NCBI RefSeq assembly: GCF_000171815.1
Contig: NZ_ABGR01000003.1
Span: 329,514-393,513 of the forward strand
DNA length: 64,000 bases
Source of the DNA: Vibrio sp. AND4
GTDB lineage: Bacteria > Pseudomonadota > Gammaproteobacteria > Enterobacterales > Vibrionaceae
Direction: 5' to 3'
A program made the position numbers and the translations under genes. Shown piece after piece: positions 17,847-27,389 of this stretch (positions are counted from its first letter, which is position 1; each line of letters starts with the position of its first letter). The notes beneath the pieces were generated by a model that did not search any database, was not told where the DNA came from, and saw nothing but the letters and a program-made list of their open reading frames with translations.

Positions 17847-18338
17847 ATGGTTGATCAGATTCTTTTCTATGAACCCGGTGAGCCCCATGGGTTCCTCTCC
17901 AATTTTTGCCAAGTTCCTATCAGGATCGCCACTCAGTCTTGGCCGACCAGCGAGCATTATTACCAAGCTCAAAAATTCAGCGATGTCACTCTGCAAGACA
18001 AAATTTTCTCTGCAAAAAGTCCTGATGAAGCGTTTGCCCTAAGTCGGAAGTATCAACACTTAGTTCGTGATGACTGGAATGACGATAAGCTCTCTGTTAT
18101 GGCATTTATCGTGCGTGAGAAGTTTCTGCAAAACCCTCCGCTTGCTGAGCTATTACTACTGACAGGGAACGCTTGCCTGAGTGAGCATTCTCATAAAGAT
18201 GCATTTTGGGGGGATGGTGGTGACGGTTCTGGTGAAAACCATTTAGGTGAGATCTTAATGAATGTTCGAGCCGAGCTAAAGCATATTGAGGTCGGTCAAT
18301 CCGAATGCTTGCGCAATAAAGCCGAACTCTCTAATTAA
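17847..18338 (+). CDS. NADAR (YbiA-like) family protein
   Basis: A 163-aa single-domain protein of the NADAR/DUF1768 family. Characterised relatives such as E. coli YbiA are N-glycosidases that break early riboflavin-pathway intermediates or act on ADP-ribosylated targets. Conserved motifs are GFLSNF at residue 15, WPTSEHYYQAQKF at 33-45, and the closing GENHLGEILMNVRAEL. An AGGAG ribosome site precedes the ATG. It is a lone gene between a terminator and a convergent gene. Confidence 0.85.
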   Translation: MVDQILFYEPGEPHGFLSNFCQVPIRIATQSWPTSEHYYQAQKFSDVTLQDKIFSAKSPDEAFALSRKYQHLVRDDWNDDKLSVMAFIVREKFLQNPPLAELLLLTGNACLSEHSHKDAFWGDGGDGSGENHLGEILMNVRAELKHIEVGQSECLRNKAELSN

Positions 18339-18465
18339 TTTGCGACCTGAATCCCGCTTATAATTGAGAACAAAGCAGGTCAAGGGCACTCGATATTTGG
18401 GCTAGGGTACACTTACAAAGTTTGCACCTTTAGTTGATTAAGCATAATTTATTAGATGAGGCAAA

Positions 18466-19224
18466 TCACCGGATGTACTTTCTGATTATTTCGTCGATTT
18501 GACCTGAACTTTTTAGTTGCTCTAATTGGTTGTTAATAAAGCTTTGCACCCTTGGGTCCATCTCTGGAGAGAAAGCGAGATAGATGGCGTAGTCTGGGAT
18601 GACAGAGCTGAAAGATTGAATCTGGAAGTCTTCCATTGATAGCCCTAAACGATTTATGTTGTATACCACTCGTGATTCCATTTCGACAAACGCGGTGTCG
18701 TCAGGGGTTCGTTGTAACACGCGATAAGCGGCAGCATAGTCTTTTACGCGCATTTCTTTTAGAGAACCATTTTCAAATAAGGCGCTGAGGTTAGGATAAT
18801 CAAAGCCGAGTAACAGTACGATAGAGCGCCCCTGTATATGCTGAATATTGCTAAATCTAAATGGCACTTTACTGCTGGATACTAAGACGTGTTTTACAGT
18901 GTAAATAGGTTGCTTAGATAGGTTTTCAGATTGAACCTTTCCCCATTTTGGACTGCCATAAGTCACCCAGTTTTCCTCACCGCCAGCCTCAAGTACTGAA
19001 ATCATGCGCTTAAATGGGTAAGTATGGTATTTCAGCTGATAATCGGATTTCGCAAAGATAGCATTAATAATGTCCGTTACAATTCCTGAGTGCTGTTCAC
19101 CTTGCTGTTCTATTTGAAATGGTCTGGCTTGTTCAGCAATTACGTAATAATTAATTTCCTCAGCCATAGGATATGAGCTTAAGGCAATAAAAACAAAGCC
19201 TAATCCTCTTAAGATTCCTTTCAT
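18466..19224 (-). CDS. periplasmic solute-binding protein (SBP_bac_3 type)
   Basis: A 252-aa protein with a signal peptide ([21 protein letters not shown]) and a family-3 amino-acid-like binding domain. Such proteins bind small solutes and either feed ABC transporters or act as sensor partners. The usual canonical arginine/aspartate ligand motif is not obvious. It is divergent from a hybrid histidine kinase with only 69 nt between them, so it may be that kinase's periplasmic partner. A parS2 site lies within its coding sequence (18893-18905). Confidence 0.8.
   Translation of the reverse strand: MKGILRGLGFVFIALSSYPMAEEINYYVIAEQARPFQIEQQGEQHSGIVTDIINAIFAKSDYQLKYHTYPFKRMISVLEAGGEENWVTYGSPKWGKVQSENLSKQPIYTVKHVLVSSSKVPFRFSNIQHIQGRSIVLLLGFDYPNLSALFENGSLKEMRVKDYAAAYRVLQRTPDDTAFVEMESRVVYNINRLGLSMEDFQIQSFSSVIPDYAIYLAFSPEMDPRVQSFINNQLEQLKSSGQIDEIIRKYIR
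18893..18905. promoter_or_regulatory. parS2: parS2 centromere site 6, inside a coding sequence
   Basis: TTTACAGTGTAAA, a perfect parS2 match, within the solute-binding protein gene. It is the only site on the rctB side of the origin in this window. Confidence 0.82.
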
Positions 19225-19293
19225 CCTAACCTCGATTATTGTCGTTACCTGACTATATTTATAGTAGCGTATGTTTTAAGGGAGCGATTTCAT

Positions 19294-21219
19294 ATGGCGA
19301 CAAAAGAACGAACGCAACGTCGATTGAGTATTGGTAATCAGCTGATCCTCGCAATCTTTGTGCTGAGTTTAATCTTTACCGTAATTATGTCTTCCATCAG
19401 TTTGTATCGTGACTTCAACGATGATCTCGCTCGTTTAAATAAAGAACTTGAACAGGTGAAGAGCAGTTACCTTTCCAGCTTTTCTGCCAGTTTGTGGGTT
19501 GAAGATAGGGATTTGTTACGTACTCAGGCGGAAGGGGCAATGCGTTTGCCATCTGTGGATTATTTAAGAATCGCGACGTCAGATGAAGTGATCGTTGAGT
19601 TAGGAGGCGCACTAACTGAAGAGCGGATTGAGCGCAATTGGGCCTTACAATATAACGTGGGGGGAAAAAGCTATAATCTTGCTGAAGTAACCGTGCAGTC
19701 AGATCTTACCTCTGTTTATCAGGGATTATGGCACTCGTTCTTCTTTTTAATGGTTGCCGAAGCGATCAAGACTTTCTTGCTTATTCTAGCGGTTTTGTGG
19801 GTTACGTTTCGTCTGATAGTGAAACCACTACAGTTGCTCTCTGGCGCAGTGAGCGATTTCAGTGGGGGCTATGTTCCAAGTAAAGTACAGCTACCGAAAC
19901 GGTGGTTCTTCGATGAAGTGAGTTTATTGGAGTATAAATACAATCTAAGTGTTGAGCGTGTGAGAGAGCGACAAGTCGAAATAGAAGAAGCACGCGATAA
20001 AGCCGAAGTTGCAAACCGTAAAAAGAGTGAATTTCTTGCCACTATGAGTCATGAAATTCGTACACCGATGAATGGTATAGTTGGTATCGCTTCTTTACTC
20101 AACGATACCAAACTTGATAAGCAACAAAAAGACTTGGTTAATGTGATTAATAGCTCCTCTCATTCGCTGATGGTTATCATCGATGATATTCTCGATTTTT
20201 CTAAAATTGAAGCGGGTAAGATTGAACTGGAAGTCACCCATTACAATCTATTCGATCTACTTTCTGAAGTCGGACGTCTTCACACTGTCAAAGCCCAGCA
20301 GAAAAGCTTACAGCTGGTTTGTGATATCGATCCTCAATTACCGTTAGAAGTCGAGGGAGATGTTGGCAGACTCAAACAAGTGTTGAACAATCTTCTCACT
20401 AATGCGGTTAAGTTCACTGAGCGCGGATACGTTAAGTTGCTCGTTTCGCAAGTGAGCAGGAGGGGGCGGGTAGCAAACGTGCTTTTTCGAGTCGTTGACT
20501 CTGGTATCGGCATCGCCAAAGAAAACCAACAAGCGGTATTTGAAAAGTTTCAGCAAGCCGATGGCAGCACAATGCGTAAATACGGTGGTACGGGTTTGGG
20601 CTTAGCGATTTGCAGCAGGTTGATAGAAGTGATGGGCGGCAAGATCCTCCTGACTAGTGAGTTGGGGTTGGGCAGCTGTTTTGAATTCACAATTCCACTC
20701 AATATTGTCAGTGATAAGACAATCAGTCCTCAAAAGCCAAATGTGTTTGATTTTCCTAATGCCAGTAGCAACGCTACCACCTCATGTCACAGTACATTAA
20801 CTAAAGATGAGGGAAAACCTTGGATATTGGTGGTTGAAGACACAGCCGTGAATCAGAAAGTTGTACGCATGATGCTGGAAAAGATTGGAATGCGGGTAAA
20901 CGTTGCGGAGCACGGCGAAAGCGCACTCCGACAATGCCAAACTGATCAATTCGATTTGATTCTAATGGACTGTCAAATGCCCGTTATGGATGGATTCATT
21001 GCCACCGAAAATATCCGCAAGATGGGGGAGTGGGGGAGGAAGGTTCCCATCATTGCTCTTAGTGCAAATGTTATTAAAGAAGATCAACAACGCTGCTTTG
21101 AAGTTGGAATGAATGAGTTTGTGGCTAAACCAGTGACGAAAGCGTGTTTGCAGAAAATCTTTGAGCGATATCTACAAAGGCCCCAGCACACACGATCGAA
21201 TCCCAAACAAGCAACTTGA
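19294..21219 (+). CDS. hybrid sensor histidine kinase with receiver domain
   Basis: A 641-aa inner-membrane kinase. TM1 (about 17-37) and TM2 (about 149-175) bracket a short periplasmic sensor domain of about 110 aa. A HAMP-like linker and coiled coil (about 175-243) lead to the HisKA dimerisation helix, with phospho-acceptor His253 in [11 protein letters not shown]. The HATPase domain has N366, DSGIGI (402-407) and GGTGLGLAI (431-439). A C-terminal receiver has the acidic pair ED (515-516), phospho-acceptor Asp559 in [13 protein letters not shown], and the conserved Lys in FVAKP. There is no Hpt domain or partner regulator nearby, so the phosphate target is elsewhere. The divergent solute-binding protein may modulate it. 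Confidence 0.93.
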   Translation: MATKERTQRRLSIGNQLILAIFVLSLIFTVIMSSISLYRDFNDDLARLNKELEQVKSSYLSSFSASLWVEDRDLLRTQAEGAMRLPSVDYLRIATSDEVIVELGGALTEERIERNWALQYNVGGKSYNLAEVTVQSDLTSVYQGLWHSFFFLMVAEAIKTFLLILAVLWVTFRLIVKPLQLLSGAVSDFSGGYVPSKVQLPKRWFFDEVSLLEYKYNLSVERVRERQVEIEEARDKAEVANRKKSEFLATMSHEIRTPMNGIVGIASLLNDTKLDKQQKDLVNVINSSSHSLMVIIDDILDFSKIEAGKIELEVTHYNLFDLLSEVGRLHTVKAQQKSLQLVCDIDPQLPLEVEGDVGRLKQVLNNLLTNAVKFTERGYVKLLVSQVSRRGRVANVLFRVVDSGIGIAKENQQAVFEKFQQADGSTMRKYGGTGLGLAICSRLIEVMGGKILLTSELGLGSCFEFTIPLNIVSDKTISPQKPNVFDFPNASSNATTSCHSTLTKDEGKPWILVVEDTAVNQKVVRMMLEKIGMRVNVAEHGESALRQCQTDQFDLILMDCQMPVMDGFIATENIRKMGEWGRKVPIIALSANVIKEDQQRCFEVGMNEFVAKPVTKACLQKIFERYLQRPQHTRSNPKQAT

Positions 21220-21313
21220 AATTGATCAAGTAAAGTGTGTTTCACTTCTTAAAAGCCAAATCTATGTGCTATAGTTCACGGCTAGTATTTATCAAAGTAC
21301 CTTGAGGCTGTGA

Positions 21314-21523
21314 ATGTCGTTTAATCTATCCTTGTTACCGCCAGACGAGAAAAACAAAATCGAACTTGATAAACAAGCGTCGTTTTTGGTTTGGAAGCTT
21401 AAAGAAGCGAAGTCGGGCCCAGAGGTGATAGCAGAACAGCTGTCTAAGATTAACGACACTGACGAGAAAGCATTTTTTCAACAGGCGGTCGATAAGTACA
21501 AACGAGTGATGGGTGTCGTTTAA
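21314..21523 (+). CDS. small conserved Vibrio protein (DUF3283-like)
   Basis: A 69-aa soluble protein that opens with MSFNLSLLPPDEKNKIELDKQ and is helical and charged. From memory it resembles the DUF3283 family, which is limited to vibrios; this assignment is not certain. GAGG lies 6 nt before the ATG. It stands between the kinase and the yebC-like gene on the same strand. Confidence 0.7.
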   Translation: MSFNLSLLPPDEKNKIELDKQASFLVWKLKEAKSGPEVIAEQLSKINDTDEKAFFQQAVDKYKRVMGVV

Positions 21524-21658
21524 GGCGAAACGTGGCTCTGGTGTAAACCACAGCATCGAATGAGGTTTCCTCCCCATTCCTTTGCAGAGTGCAAGGTAAA
21601 ACATGTCACTCTTTGCTAAAATCCTCCGCATTAAATTTGAATTTAGAGAGACATCCCG

Positions 21659-22375
21659 ATGGGAAGAAGTTTTGAAGTGCGCAAAGCCTCTATGGCGAAA
21701 ACTGCAGGCGCAAAAATTAAAGTTTATTCCAAATACGGTAAAGAAATTTACATGTGTGCAAAAAACGGTGGTGGTGATCCTGACATGAATTTGTCTTTGA
21801 AGCACCTGATCGCAAAAGCGAAAAAAGACCAAGTTCCTGCACACGTTATCGATAAAGCGATCGATAAAGCCAACGGTGGCGGAGGTGAAGATTACACTCC
21901 AGCACGTTACGAAGGCTTCGGCCCTGGCGGTACAAGTGTGATCGTAGACTGTCTAACAGATAACGGTAACCGTACTTTCCAAGACGTTCGCCAATGCTTT
22001 GTTAAAGTAGGTGCGAAAATTGGTGTTGAAGGTTCTGTTTCTCATATGTTCGATCACCAAGCAGTATTCCAGTTCAAAGGTGATGATGATGAAGTCATTC
22101 TAGAAACGCTAATGATGGAAGATGTGGACGTGACAGACGTTGAGCTTGAAGATGGCGTTATCACAGTATTCGCACCTCACACTGAGTTCTTCAAAACAAA
22201 AACGGCGCTTAACGGTGCATTTCCAGATCTGACGATCGACGTTGAAGAAATCACATTTGTTCCGCAAACTCACACGCCAGTAGCGGGTGAAGACGCAGAG
22301 AAATTCCAGAAGTTCCTAGACCTTCTCGATGACTGTGACGATGTTCAGCAGGTATACCACAACGGCGAACTGTAA
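21659..22375 (+). CDS. YebC/PmpR family protein (YeeN-like)
   Basis: A 238-aa protein of the YebC/PmpR/TACO1 family. Family members bind DNA or ribosomes and influence transcription or translation of difficult sequences. Diagnostic parts are [20 protein letters not shown], the [20 protein letters not shown] region and the [19 protein letters not shown] motif. It is the YeeN-type sequence without the YebC-type MAGHSKW start. Its last 60 codons and terminator are part of a 358-bp direct repeat whose second copy lies at 23320-23677. Confidence 0.92.
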   Translation: MGRSFEVRKASMAKTAGAKIKVYSKYGKEIYMCAKNGGGDPDMNLSLKHLIAKAKKDQVPAHVIDKAIDKANGGGGEDYTPARYEGFGPGGTSVIVDCLTDNGNRTFQDVRQCFVKVGAKIGVEGSVSHMFDHQAVFQFKGDDDEVILETLMMEDVDVTDVELEDGVITVFAPHTEFFKTKTALNGAFPDLTIDVEEITFVPQTHTPVAGEDAEKFQKFLDLLDDCDDVQQVYHNGEL

Positions 22376-22391
22376 TTCGGTTTCCAGTTGT

Positions 22392-22421
22392 AAAAAAGGC
22401 TTCCTTCGGGAAGCCTTTTTT
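22392..22421. terminator. bidirectional terminator after the yebC-like gene
   Basis: A 13-bp stem (AAAAAAGGCTTCC / GGAAGCCTTTTTT) with loop TTCG, suitable for both directions. It is duplicated at 23518-23547. Confidence 0.93.
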
Positions 22422-22462
22422 GATCGTATTTGTAACATTTTGAATTATGTCGCCTTGGATAC

Positions 22463-22551
22463 TTAAGTATGGCGATACTTGGAGTAACACAGCGACATGA
22501 TCACACCAAAACAGATGCCTTGAGTCAGCATTGCCGTACCGCCGTAGCTGA
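22463..22551 (-). pseudogene. rodA 3' fragment
   Basis: The final 29 codons of the neighbouring rodA, including its stop, are copied here inside the left direct repeat. There is no start, so it is a leftover of the duplication that accompanied the insertion. Confidence 0.9.
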
Positions 22552-22571
22552 CCCTAAAAAGCGGGGGAAGT

Positions 22572-22925
22572 TTAAGTCAGTGGTTCTCTAACGGCAATCG
22601 AGTCAGCATTTTCAAACTCACCGTTACCCCAACAGTAACCATCACCGTTAACTCCAATATGTAGCATATTCTCTCTTGCATATTTAACAAGATTAAACAT
22701 ATATTGAGCTCCAAGATTCGTTAAATCAATGGAAAAGTTTAATTTCTCACCATCACAGCCTTCTGCGCGAATATCTTCCCCGTAATCAGTATTAAGTTGA
22801 AAAGTGACTCTGTCTTTTTCAGCAACAAACTCTGTGATCGTTCCCAATTGATAGGAACCTGCGAAAACTGAACCTGCAAACACTGATGTTAAAGCGATGG
22901 CAAATTTCTTCACAAAAAACCTCAT
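22572..22925 (-). CDS. small secreted protein, paralogous group member 4
   Basis: A 117-aa protein with a signal peptide (MRFFVKKFAIALTSVFAGSVFA) and an AAGGA ribosome site. The mature part has two cysteines (EGCDGE and GYCWGN), a beta-rich start (YQLGTITEFV), a central helix-like AQYMFNLVKYAREN, and a final strand (ADSIAVRE). This order matches the three secreted proteins at 3.6-4.6 kb, so I place it in the same family. It is the cargo of the insertion flanked by 358-bp repeats. Function unknown; a toxin-B-subunit-like OB-fold is a speculative option. Confidence 0.75.
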   Translation of the reverse strand: MRFFVKKFAIALTSVFAGSVFAGSYQLGTITEFVAEKDRVTFQLNTDYGEDIRAEGCDGEKLNFSIDLTNLGAQYMFNLVKYARENMLHIGVNGDGYCWGNGEFENADSIAVREPLT

Positions 22926-23186
22926 ATAATATCCTTTATAAAATTAGATGCATAAGGTAGTCGTTCCTTTTAAAATGGTAAAGGATAATCTGCCAGCAGA
23001 ATAATACGCATCACAAAATAATAAAAAATCTTTCTTTTTAATTGCTTAACTAATTTTTCTGAAATGAAACTGAATACACATATATCGCAGTATTAGATGA
23101 ACCATAAGCTAAGATACCTACTGAATGATTAAAAGATTAGATGGCAATGTAATTACAACGGCGGTAAAAGCCAATGAGGTGTCTTT

Positions 23187-23294
23187 ATGAATTTTAACGA
23201 TGAGTATTACAGTAAAACCAATGGCAGAGTGGGCTCCACTATAGGTCGACCTAAAATCAATAGTTGCTGGGAAAATTGGGTCTGTAGCCAGTAA
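23187..23294 (+). CDS. possible 35-residue gene in the insertion
   Basis: A short frame with a GAGGTG site 6 nt before its ATG, encoding a peptide starting MNFNDEYYSKTNGRVGS and ending with two cysteines (NSCWENWVCSQ). It overlaps by ATGA a 21-codon frame beginning at 23123. It may be a fragment of a lost gene. Weak evidence. Confidence 0.3.
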   Translation: MNFNDEYYSKTNGRVGSTIGRPKINSCWENWVCSQ

Positions 23295-23319
23295 CAAAAC
23301 TTTCCATTTCTGTTGAAAT

Positions 23320-23501
23320 AAACAAAAACGGCGCTTAGCGGTGCATTTCCAGATTTGACGATCGACGTTGAAGAAATCACATTTGTTCCGCAAACTCACA
23401 CGTCAGTAGCGGGTGAAGACGCAGAGAAATTCCAGAAGTTCCTAGACCTTCTCGATGACTGTGACGATGTTCAGCAGGTATACCACAACGGCGAACTGTA
23501 A
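23320..23501 (+). pseudogene. yebC-like 3' fragment
   Basis: The last 60 codons of the yebC-like gene, including its stop, repeated with three substitutions. No start codon or promoter accompanies it. Confidence 0.9.
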
Positions 23502-23517
23502 TTCGGTTTCCAGTTGT

Positions 23518-23547
23518 AAAAAAGGCTTCCTTCGGGAAGCCTTTTTT
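23518..23547. terminator. bidirectional terminator after rodA
   Basis: Copy of the terminator at 22392-22421, now serving rodA, which is read leftward. Confidence 0.9.
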
Positions 23548-23588
23548 GATCGTATTTGTAACATTTTGAATTATGTCGCCTTGGATAC

Positions 23589-24671
23589 TTAAGTATGGCG
23601 ATACTTGGAGTAACACAGCGACATGATCACACCAAAACAGATGCCTTGAGTCAGCATTGCCGTACCGCCGTAGCTGAAGAACGGCAGCGGGCTGCCCATT
23701 ACGGGCAACAAGCCACTTACCATACCAGTGTTGATAAAGGCGTAAAGGAAGAAGCTCATTGCTAACGTGCCGCTTACCAAGCGACTGAAGAAATGCTCGG
23801 ATTGGCATGCGAGCAGCATGACACGCGCCGTAATAAACAAATACAGTGTCAGTAGCCCCACACAACCAATAAAGCCCCATTCCTCTGCATAGGTTGAGAA
23901 AATAAAGTCGGTATGACTTTCCGGAATAAAGCCTAACGTGCCTTGAGTGGCGTTCGTCCAACCTTTTCCTTTCATACCGCCAGAGCCAATTGCAATCAAT
24001 GATTGAATGATTTGGTAGCCTGAGCCCAGTGGGTCCGATTCTGGGTGCAAGAATTGTGTTACACGGCTTTTTTGATACGTTTCCATCACAAAGAACCACA
24101 AGATGGGGATCAATGTCAGAATACTGGCCAGAAAACCGCTGATTATCTTCCAGCTCATGCCTGCAAAGAAGAGTACAAACAACGCGTAAATCACGGTGAA
24201 AATTGCGCCATCCAAGTCCGGTTGTAAAGCAATTAAGCCTGCAGGAATGAGAGTAACCAGTAAGCAGAGGGTGATTTTGCGAATACCTGGCCGTCCACCT
24301 TCAATATGCAGCATCCACGCGATGATTATGGGAATGGAGAGCTTGATCAGCTCTGAGGGCTGAAAGCGAAAGAAGCCGATATCAAGCCAGCGTTGTGAGC
24401 CATTGGTACTATCGCCAAACAAGGCGACTGCCGCTAACAGGGAAACCGCCACTAGGTATAAATACGGCGCAGAACGTTGATAACTGGACGCAGGGATCGA
24501 TGACATGACCAAAATACAGATCAATGTTAAACCGCATCGAGCGAGGTGCTTAAAGAGCATCGCTTGATTGAACCCACTGGCACTCCAAAGAGTGAGCGAG
24601 CTCAATAGCATGATAGGAATGATCGCCATCAGCAGTGGCAAATCAATCCTAGGGAAGAAATGCTTGTTCAT
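23589..24671 (-). CDS. rodA: RodA/FtsW-family peptidoglycan polymerase
   Basis: RodA is a SEDS-family glycosyltransferase that polymerises lipid II during cell elongation, working with PBP2. The 360-aa length and about ten hydrophobic segments fit. SEDS motifs are present: GSQRWLDIGFFRFQPSELIKL (about 90-110), LQPDLDGA with the conserved aspartates, and GSGMKGKGW-like GSGGMKGKGW with TQGTLGFIPESHTDFIFS, and the closing NTGMVSGLLPVMGSPLPFFSYGG. No mrdA/PBP2 or rodA-operon neighbours are present, so it may be a second chromosome's extra copy. The hairpin GCCCC/GGGGC at about 24690 lies in its leader. Confidence 0.92.
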   Translation of the reverse strand: MNKHFFPRIDLPLLMAIIPIMLLSSLTLWSASGFNQAMLFKHLARCGLTLICILVMSSIPASSYQRSAPYLYLVAVSLLAAVALFGDSTNGSQRWLDIGFFRFQPSELIKLSIPIIIAWMLHIEGGRPGIRKITLCLLVTLIPAGLIALQPDLDGAIFTVIYALFVLFFAGMSWKIISGFLASILTLIPILWFFVMETYQKSRVTQFLHPESDPLGSGYQIIQSLIAIGSGGMKGKGWTNATQGTLGFIPESHTDFIFSTYAEEWGFIGCVGLLTLYLFITARVMLLACQSEHFFSRLVSGTLAMSFFLYAFINTGMVSGLLPVMGSPLPFFSYGGTAMLTQGICFGVIMSLCYSKYRHT

Positions 24672-24944
24672 CTTCTACAACCTAAAAGCGCCCCAATGCG
24701 GGGCAAAAACAACCAGAGCTCTACGAGCTCAAACTATTCCGATTAAGGAGCTAATTTGGAAATAGCAGACACTATACAAAGTCGTGCAGAGAGGAGTGCG
24801 CGACGCTGCCTGTTATTGGTAAGCCGACCTGAAAAGTCGAGGAATGGATCAATACACTAGGTTGAGATTTTTCGCCACACTTTTTGTAGGGTTGAAGTGG
24901 GGGTTTTTATAGGCAGCGCAATGCAGAGAGGGTGTATCCTGTGC

Positions 24945-25439
24945 TTATTCGAGGATTGTCACTTTCTCGATAATGATGGGATCGCATGGCACGTCATCGT
25001 GACCAAGCTTAGAGGTCGTGTTCACTTTCGCGATGCGATTTACGACATCCATACCCGCAGTCACTTTACCAAACACCGCGTAACCCCATCCCAGATTGGT
25101 GGTTGCGGTGTGGTCTAGGAAATCGTTGTCTGCCAAGTTAATGAAGAACTGTGCCGTTGCAGAGTGCGGTGCATCGGTACGCGCCATTGCGATAGTGCCA
25201 ATGGTGTTCTTTAGACCACGGTTTGCTTCATTAGCGATCGGTGCTCGCGTTGGCTTTTCTGCCATGTCTTCGGTGTGACCACCACCTTGGATCATAAAGC
25301 CGTCGATAACGCGGTGGAAAATGGTGCCGTTATAGAAGCCATCCTCACAATATCTTTTGAAGTTCTTTGAGCTAACTGGCGCTCGGTCTAAGTTCAGCTC
25401 AATTTCTATGTCACCGAAATTGGTGGTCATTATTATCAT
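24945..25439 (-). CDS. ppiB: peptidyl-prolyl cis-trans isomerase B (cyclophilin)
   Basis: PpiB catalyses proline isomerisation in cytoplasmic proteins. The 164-aa length is exactly that of E. coli PpiB and there is no signal peptide. Active-site motifs are [13 protein letters not shown] (catalytic Arg about 43), [25 protein letters not shown] and [15 protein letters not shown]. It begins with [13 protein letters not shown]; the second ATG three codons on is possible but less likely. Confidence 0.95.
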   Translation of the reverse strand: MIIMTTNFGDIEIELNLDRAPVSSKNFKRYCEDGFYNGTIFHRVIDGFMIQGGGHTEDMAEKPTRAPIANEANRGLKNTIGTIAMARTDAPHSATAQFFINLADNDFLDHTATTNLGWGYAVFGKVTAGMDVVNRIAKVNTTSKLGHDDVPCDPIIIEKVTILE

Positions 25440-25503
25440 GTTGTTTGCTCTTGGAGGGACTAATTAGCTTCAGGATAGCGTTATTTCAGCTTAACAGAAA
25501 CAA

Positions 25504-25536
25504 AAACAGCGACGTTTTGGCGTCGCTGTTTGAAAG
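25504..25536 (-). terminator. intrinsic terminator of the chemoreceptor gene
   Basis: An 11-bp stem (AAACAGCGACG / CGTCGCTGTTT) and a 6-nt loop; read leftward it is followed by TTTTTG. It separates the chemoreceptor from ppiB. Confidence 0.85.
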
Positions 25537-25556
25537 AAGATTTTGCTAGGAGGCCT

Positions 25557-27218
25557 TTAAACTGTAAAGCGACCAACCAAGTTGTAAAGTTCGTTGGCTT
25601 TGTGGTTGAGGTTACCACTGCCTGCTCGGTTTTGATTTGCCAGATGCGCTGATTCACTACTTTGTTGAGAGATCACCTCAATGCGTTGTGAAATTTCTTG
25701 CCCAACTTGGCTTTGCTCTTCGGTTGCCGTAGCGATCAGTGTGTTCATGTCCATGATGTTAGCAATCGCGGCTTGGATCTCCTGCAGCGCAGAGGAGGCG
25801 GCGCGAGCTTCTTCCACCGTGGCTTCACCACGCGCTTGGCTTGACCCCATCGCTTTCACCGCGGCATCTGAACCGGACTTCAATTGCTCAATCATCTGAT
25901 GGATCTCGCCTGTGCTGTCCTGTGTGCGGCTGGCCAACTTGCGAACCTCGTCGGCAACGACGGCAAACCCCCGACCTTGATCACCTGCACGCGCCGCTTC
26001 GATAGCCGCGTTCAGTGCGAGTAAGTTAGTTTGCTCTGCAATGTCTTGAATCACCTCTAGCGAAGAAGAAATGTTTTGTACATCACTCTCTAAACGAGAA
26101 ATTACTGTACTGGCTTCTGAAACCTCTAGAGCAAGAGCTTCAACAGAGTTCGCTGCAGAATCAACTATTTGCTTCGCTTGTTGCGAACTTTCGTCGGCGT
26201 CTTTAGCTGATTGCGCGGCTTGATTTGCATTGCTTGAAATTTCGTGTGCCGTGGCGGTCATTTCTGTCATTGCAGCGGCGACTTGCTCGGTTTCTTCACG
26301 TTGACCAGAAGCGAGCTTATCCACCTGCGAAGCGCGCTGCGACATGTGGTTGGTTTCTGATACAACTTCTTGACCGACGAAGCTGACGTTTTTGATGATG
26401 CTTTGTAGGCTCTCGACAAAGGTATTGAAATTACGGCTAAGCTGGGCGAATTCTGGAACGCTGGATTTGTTCATGCGGGCGGTTAAGTCTGCGTCACCCT
26501 GTGCGAAAGAGTGAATCGATACATCAAACTGCTCAATAGGCCTCATGATGCTGCGATTAACAAATACGGCGAAGATCGCCACGACAGCAGTAATTAAAAA
26601 ACAGAACAAAGTGATTGCCGTCAGGGTGGTGTTCAGTGCTTGGTGCGCCGCATCTTCCATATTTGCTGCGATAGCGTCGATATCATCAGTGTAAAAACCT
26701 GTACCCAATATTACATCCCACTCCGGGATAAAGACTGAGTAGCTCAGTTTCGGCAATGCTTTAGTTTGGCCGAGTTTTGGGAAGTAATACGTAGTGAACT
26801 CACCAGTCTTGGCATTTTTAAGTAAATCCTGAATCAGGTAATTGCCTTGTTTATCCTGCAAATTAAAGAAGTTCTTGCCGACGCCTTTGGTGTTTTTCCC
26901 AGTCACGACACGAACGCCTTTTGAATCGTAGCCAAAAATGTAACCGGTCTGACCAAACTCAAGCTGCTGTAAGATGGGTAATGCTTCTTCAAACGACGCG
27001 TTTTGTGCGATTAGCGGCTCAATAGCGGAGCGCGCCAACTGGACATAGTTTTTGAGCTCGGCCTTTTTCATTGACATCATTTGGCTTCGAGTCTGCTCAA
27101 TTTCTTGCTGATTGTAGGCGGTGGTTTTTAGATAGGTGAACCACATCATCCCTATTGCCATGGTTAAAATGGGAATGATTGATAGGATATATAGTCTTTT
27201 TCTGATCGTCAGGTTCAT
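25557..27218 (-). CDS. methyl-accepting chemotaxis protein with Cache sensor
   Basis: A transmembrane chemoreceptor that signals through CheW/CheA. The start at 27218 ([10 protein letters not shown]) has AAGGA 8 nt upstream, giving 553 aa; the frame extends to 27257 without such a site. Order: TM1 (about 10-30), periplasmic sCache_2-type domain with [15 protein letters not shown] and [16 protein letters not shown] (about 40-190), TM2 (about 200-222), HAMP, then the cytoplasmic coiled coil with hairpin tip containing [23 protein letters not shown]. The sequence ends in RFTV, with no CheR-docking pentapeptide. The domain type often senses small carboxylates, but the ligand is unknown. Confidence 0.93.
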   Translation of the reverse strand: MNLTIRKRLYILSIIPILTMAIGMMWFTYLKTTAYNQQEIEQTRSQMMSMKKAELKNYVQLARSAIEPLIAQNASFEEALPILQQLEFGQTGYIFGYDSKGVRVVTGKNTKGVGKNFFNLQDKQGNYLIQDLLKNAKTGEFTTYYFPKLGQTKALPKLSYSVFIPEWDVILGTGFYTDDIDAIAANMEDAAHQALNTTLTAITLFCFLITAVVAIFAVFVNRSIMRPIEQFDVSIHSFAQGDADLTARMNKSSVPEFAQLSRNFNTFVESLQSIIKNVSFVGQEVVSETNHMSQRASQVDKLASGQREETEQVAAAMTEMTATAHEISSNANQAAQSAKDADESSQQAKQIVDSAANSVEALALEVSEASTVISRLESDVQNISSSLEVIQDIAEQTNLLALNAAIEAARAGDQGRGFAVVADEVRKLASRTQDSTGEIHQMIEQLKSGSDAAVKAMGSSQARGEATVEEARAASSALQEIQAAIANIMDMNTLIATATEEQSQVGQEISQRIEVISQQSSESAHLANQNRAGSGNLNHKANELYNLVGRFTV

Positions 27219-27389
27219 AGTGACGTCCTTATCTCGGCGCATTATAAAACAGAGCAAATCATTAAATTTGCTCGATAAATGTGTTAGTCCTTGTTGTTGT
27301 ACTTAGAGATTAACCGAGATGCGCGATCAGAAATACAGGTAGTTTATAAATCTAGACTAAGGTCGTAGCATTTCAAAGCAGGATCACAT

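Larger units (their letters stand above)
22194..22551. repeat. 358-bp direct repeat, left copy
   Basis: This segment reappears at 23320-23677 at a constant offset of 1126 bp with no gaps and only three mismatches seen (near 22213, 22226 and 22279). It covers the end of the yebC-like gene, the terminator and the last 29 codons of rodA. Here the yebC-like end is functional and the rodA part is a remnant. Confidence 0.95.
22552..23319. mobile_element. 768-bp insertion between the direct repeats
   Basis: Outside the repeats this segment is unlike either neighbour, AT-rich, and carries one clear gene (22572-22925). A 35-codon frame is also present. No transposase, integrase or terminal inverted repeat is visible. 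Without it, yebC-like and rodA would be convergent neighbours sharing one terminator. A single crossover of a circle, or an unequal duplication, would give this structure. 'Mobile' is inferred from the repeat layout only. Confidence 0.6.
23320..23677. repeat. 358-bp direct repeat, right copy
   Basis: Second copy of 22194-22551, about 99% identical. Here the rodA end is functional and the yebC-like part is a remnant without a start. Confidence 0.95.

Noticed and set aside
22251..22490. Frames on the minus strand through the yebC-like end and its duplicate
   Set aside because: They arise because the 358-bp repeat is open on the other strand; the real genes are yebC-like and rodA.
25556..25568. 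TTTAAACTGTAAA at the end of the chemoreceptor gene, one mismatch from parS2
   Set aside because: It encodes the common C-terminal Phe-Thr-Val-stop of this receptor type and breaks a conserved base of parS2, so chance similarity from coding is more likely.
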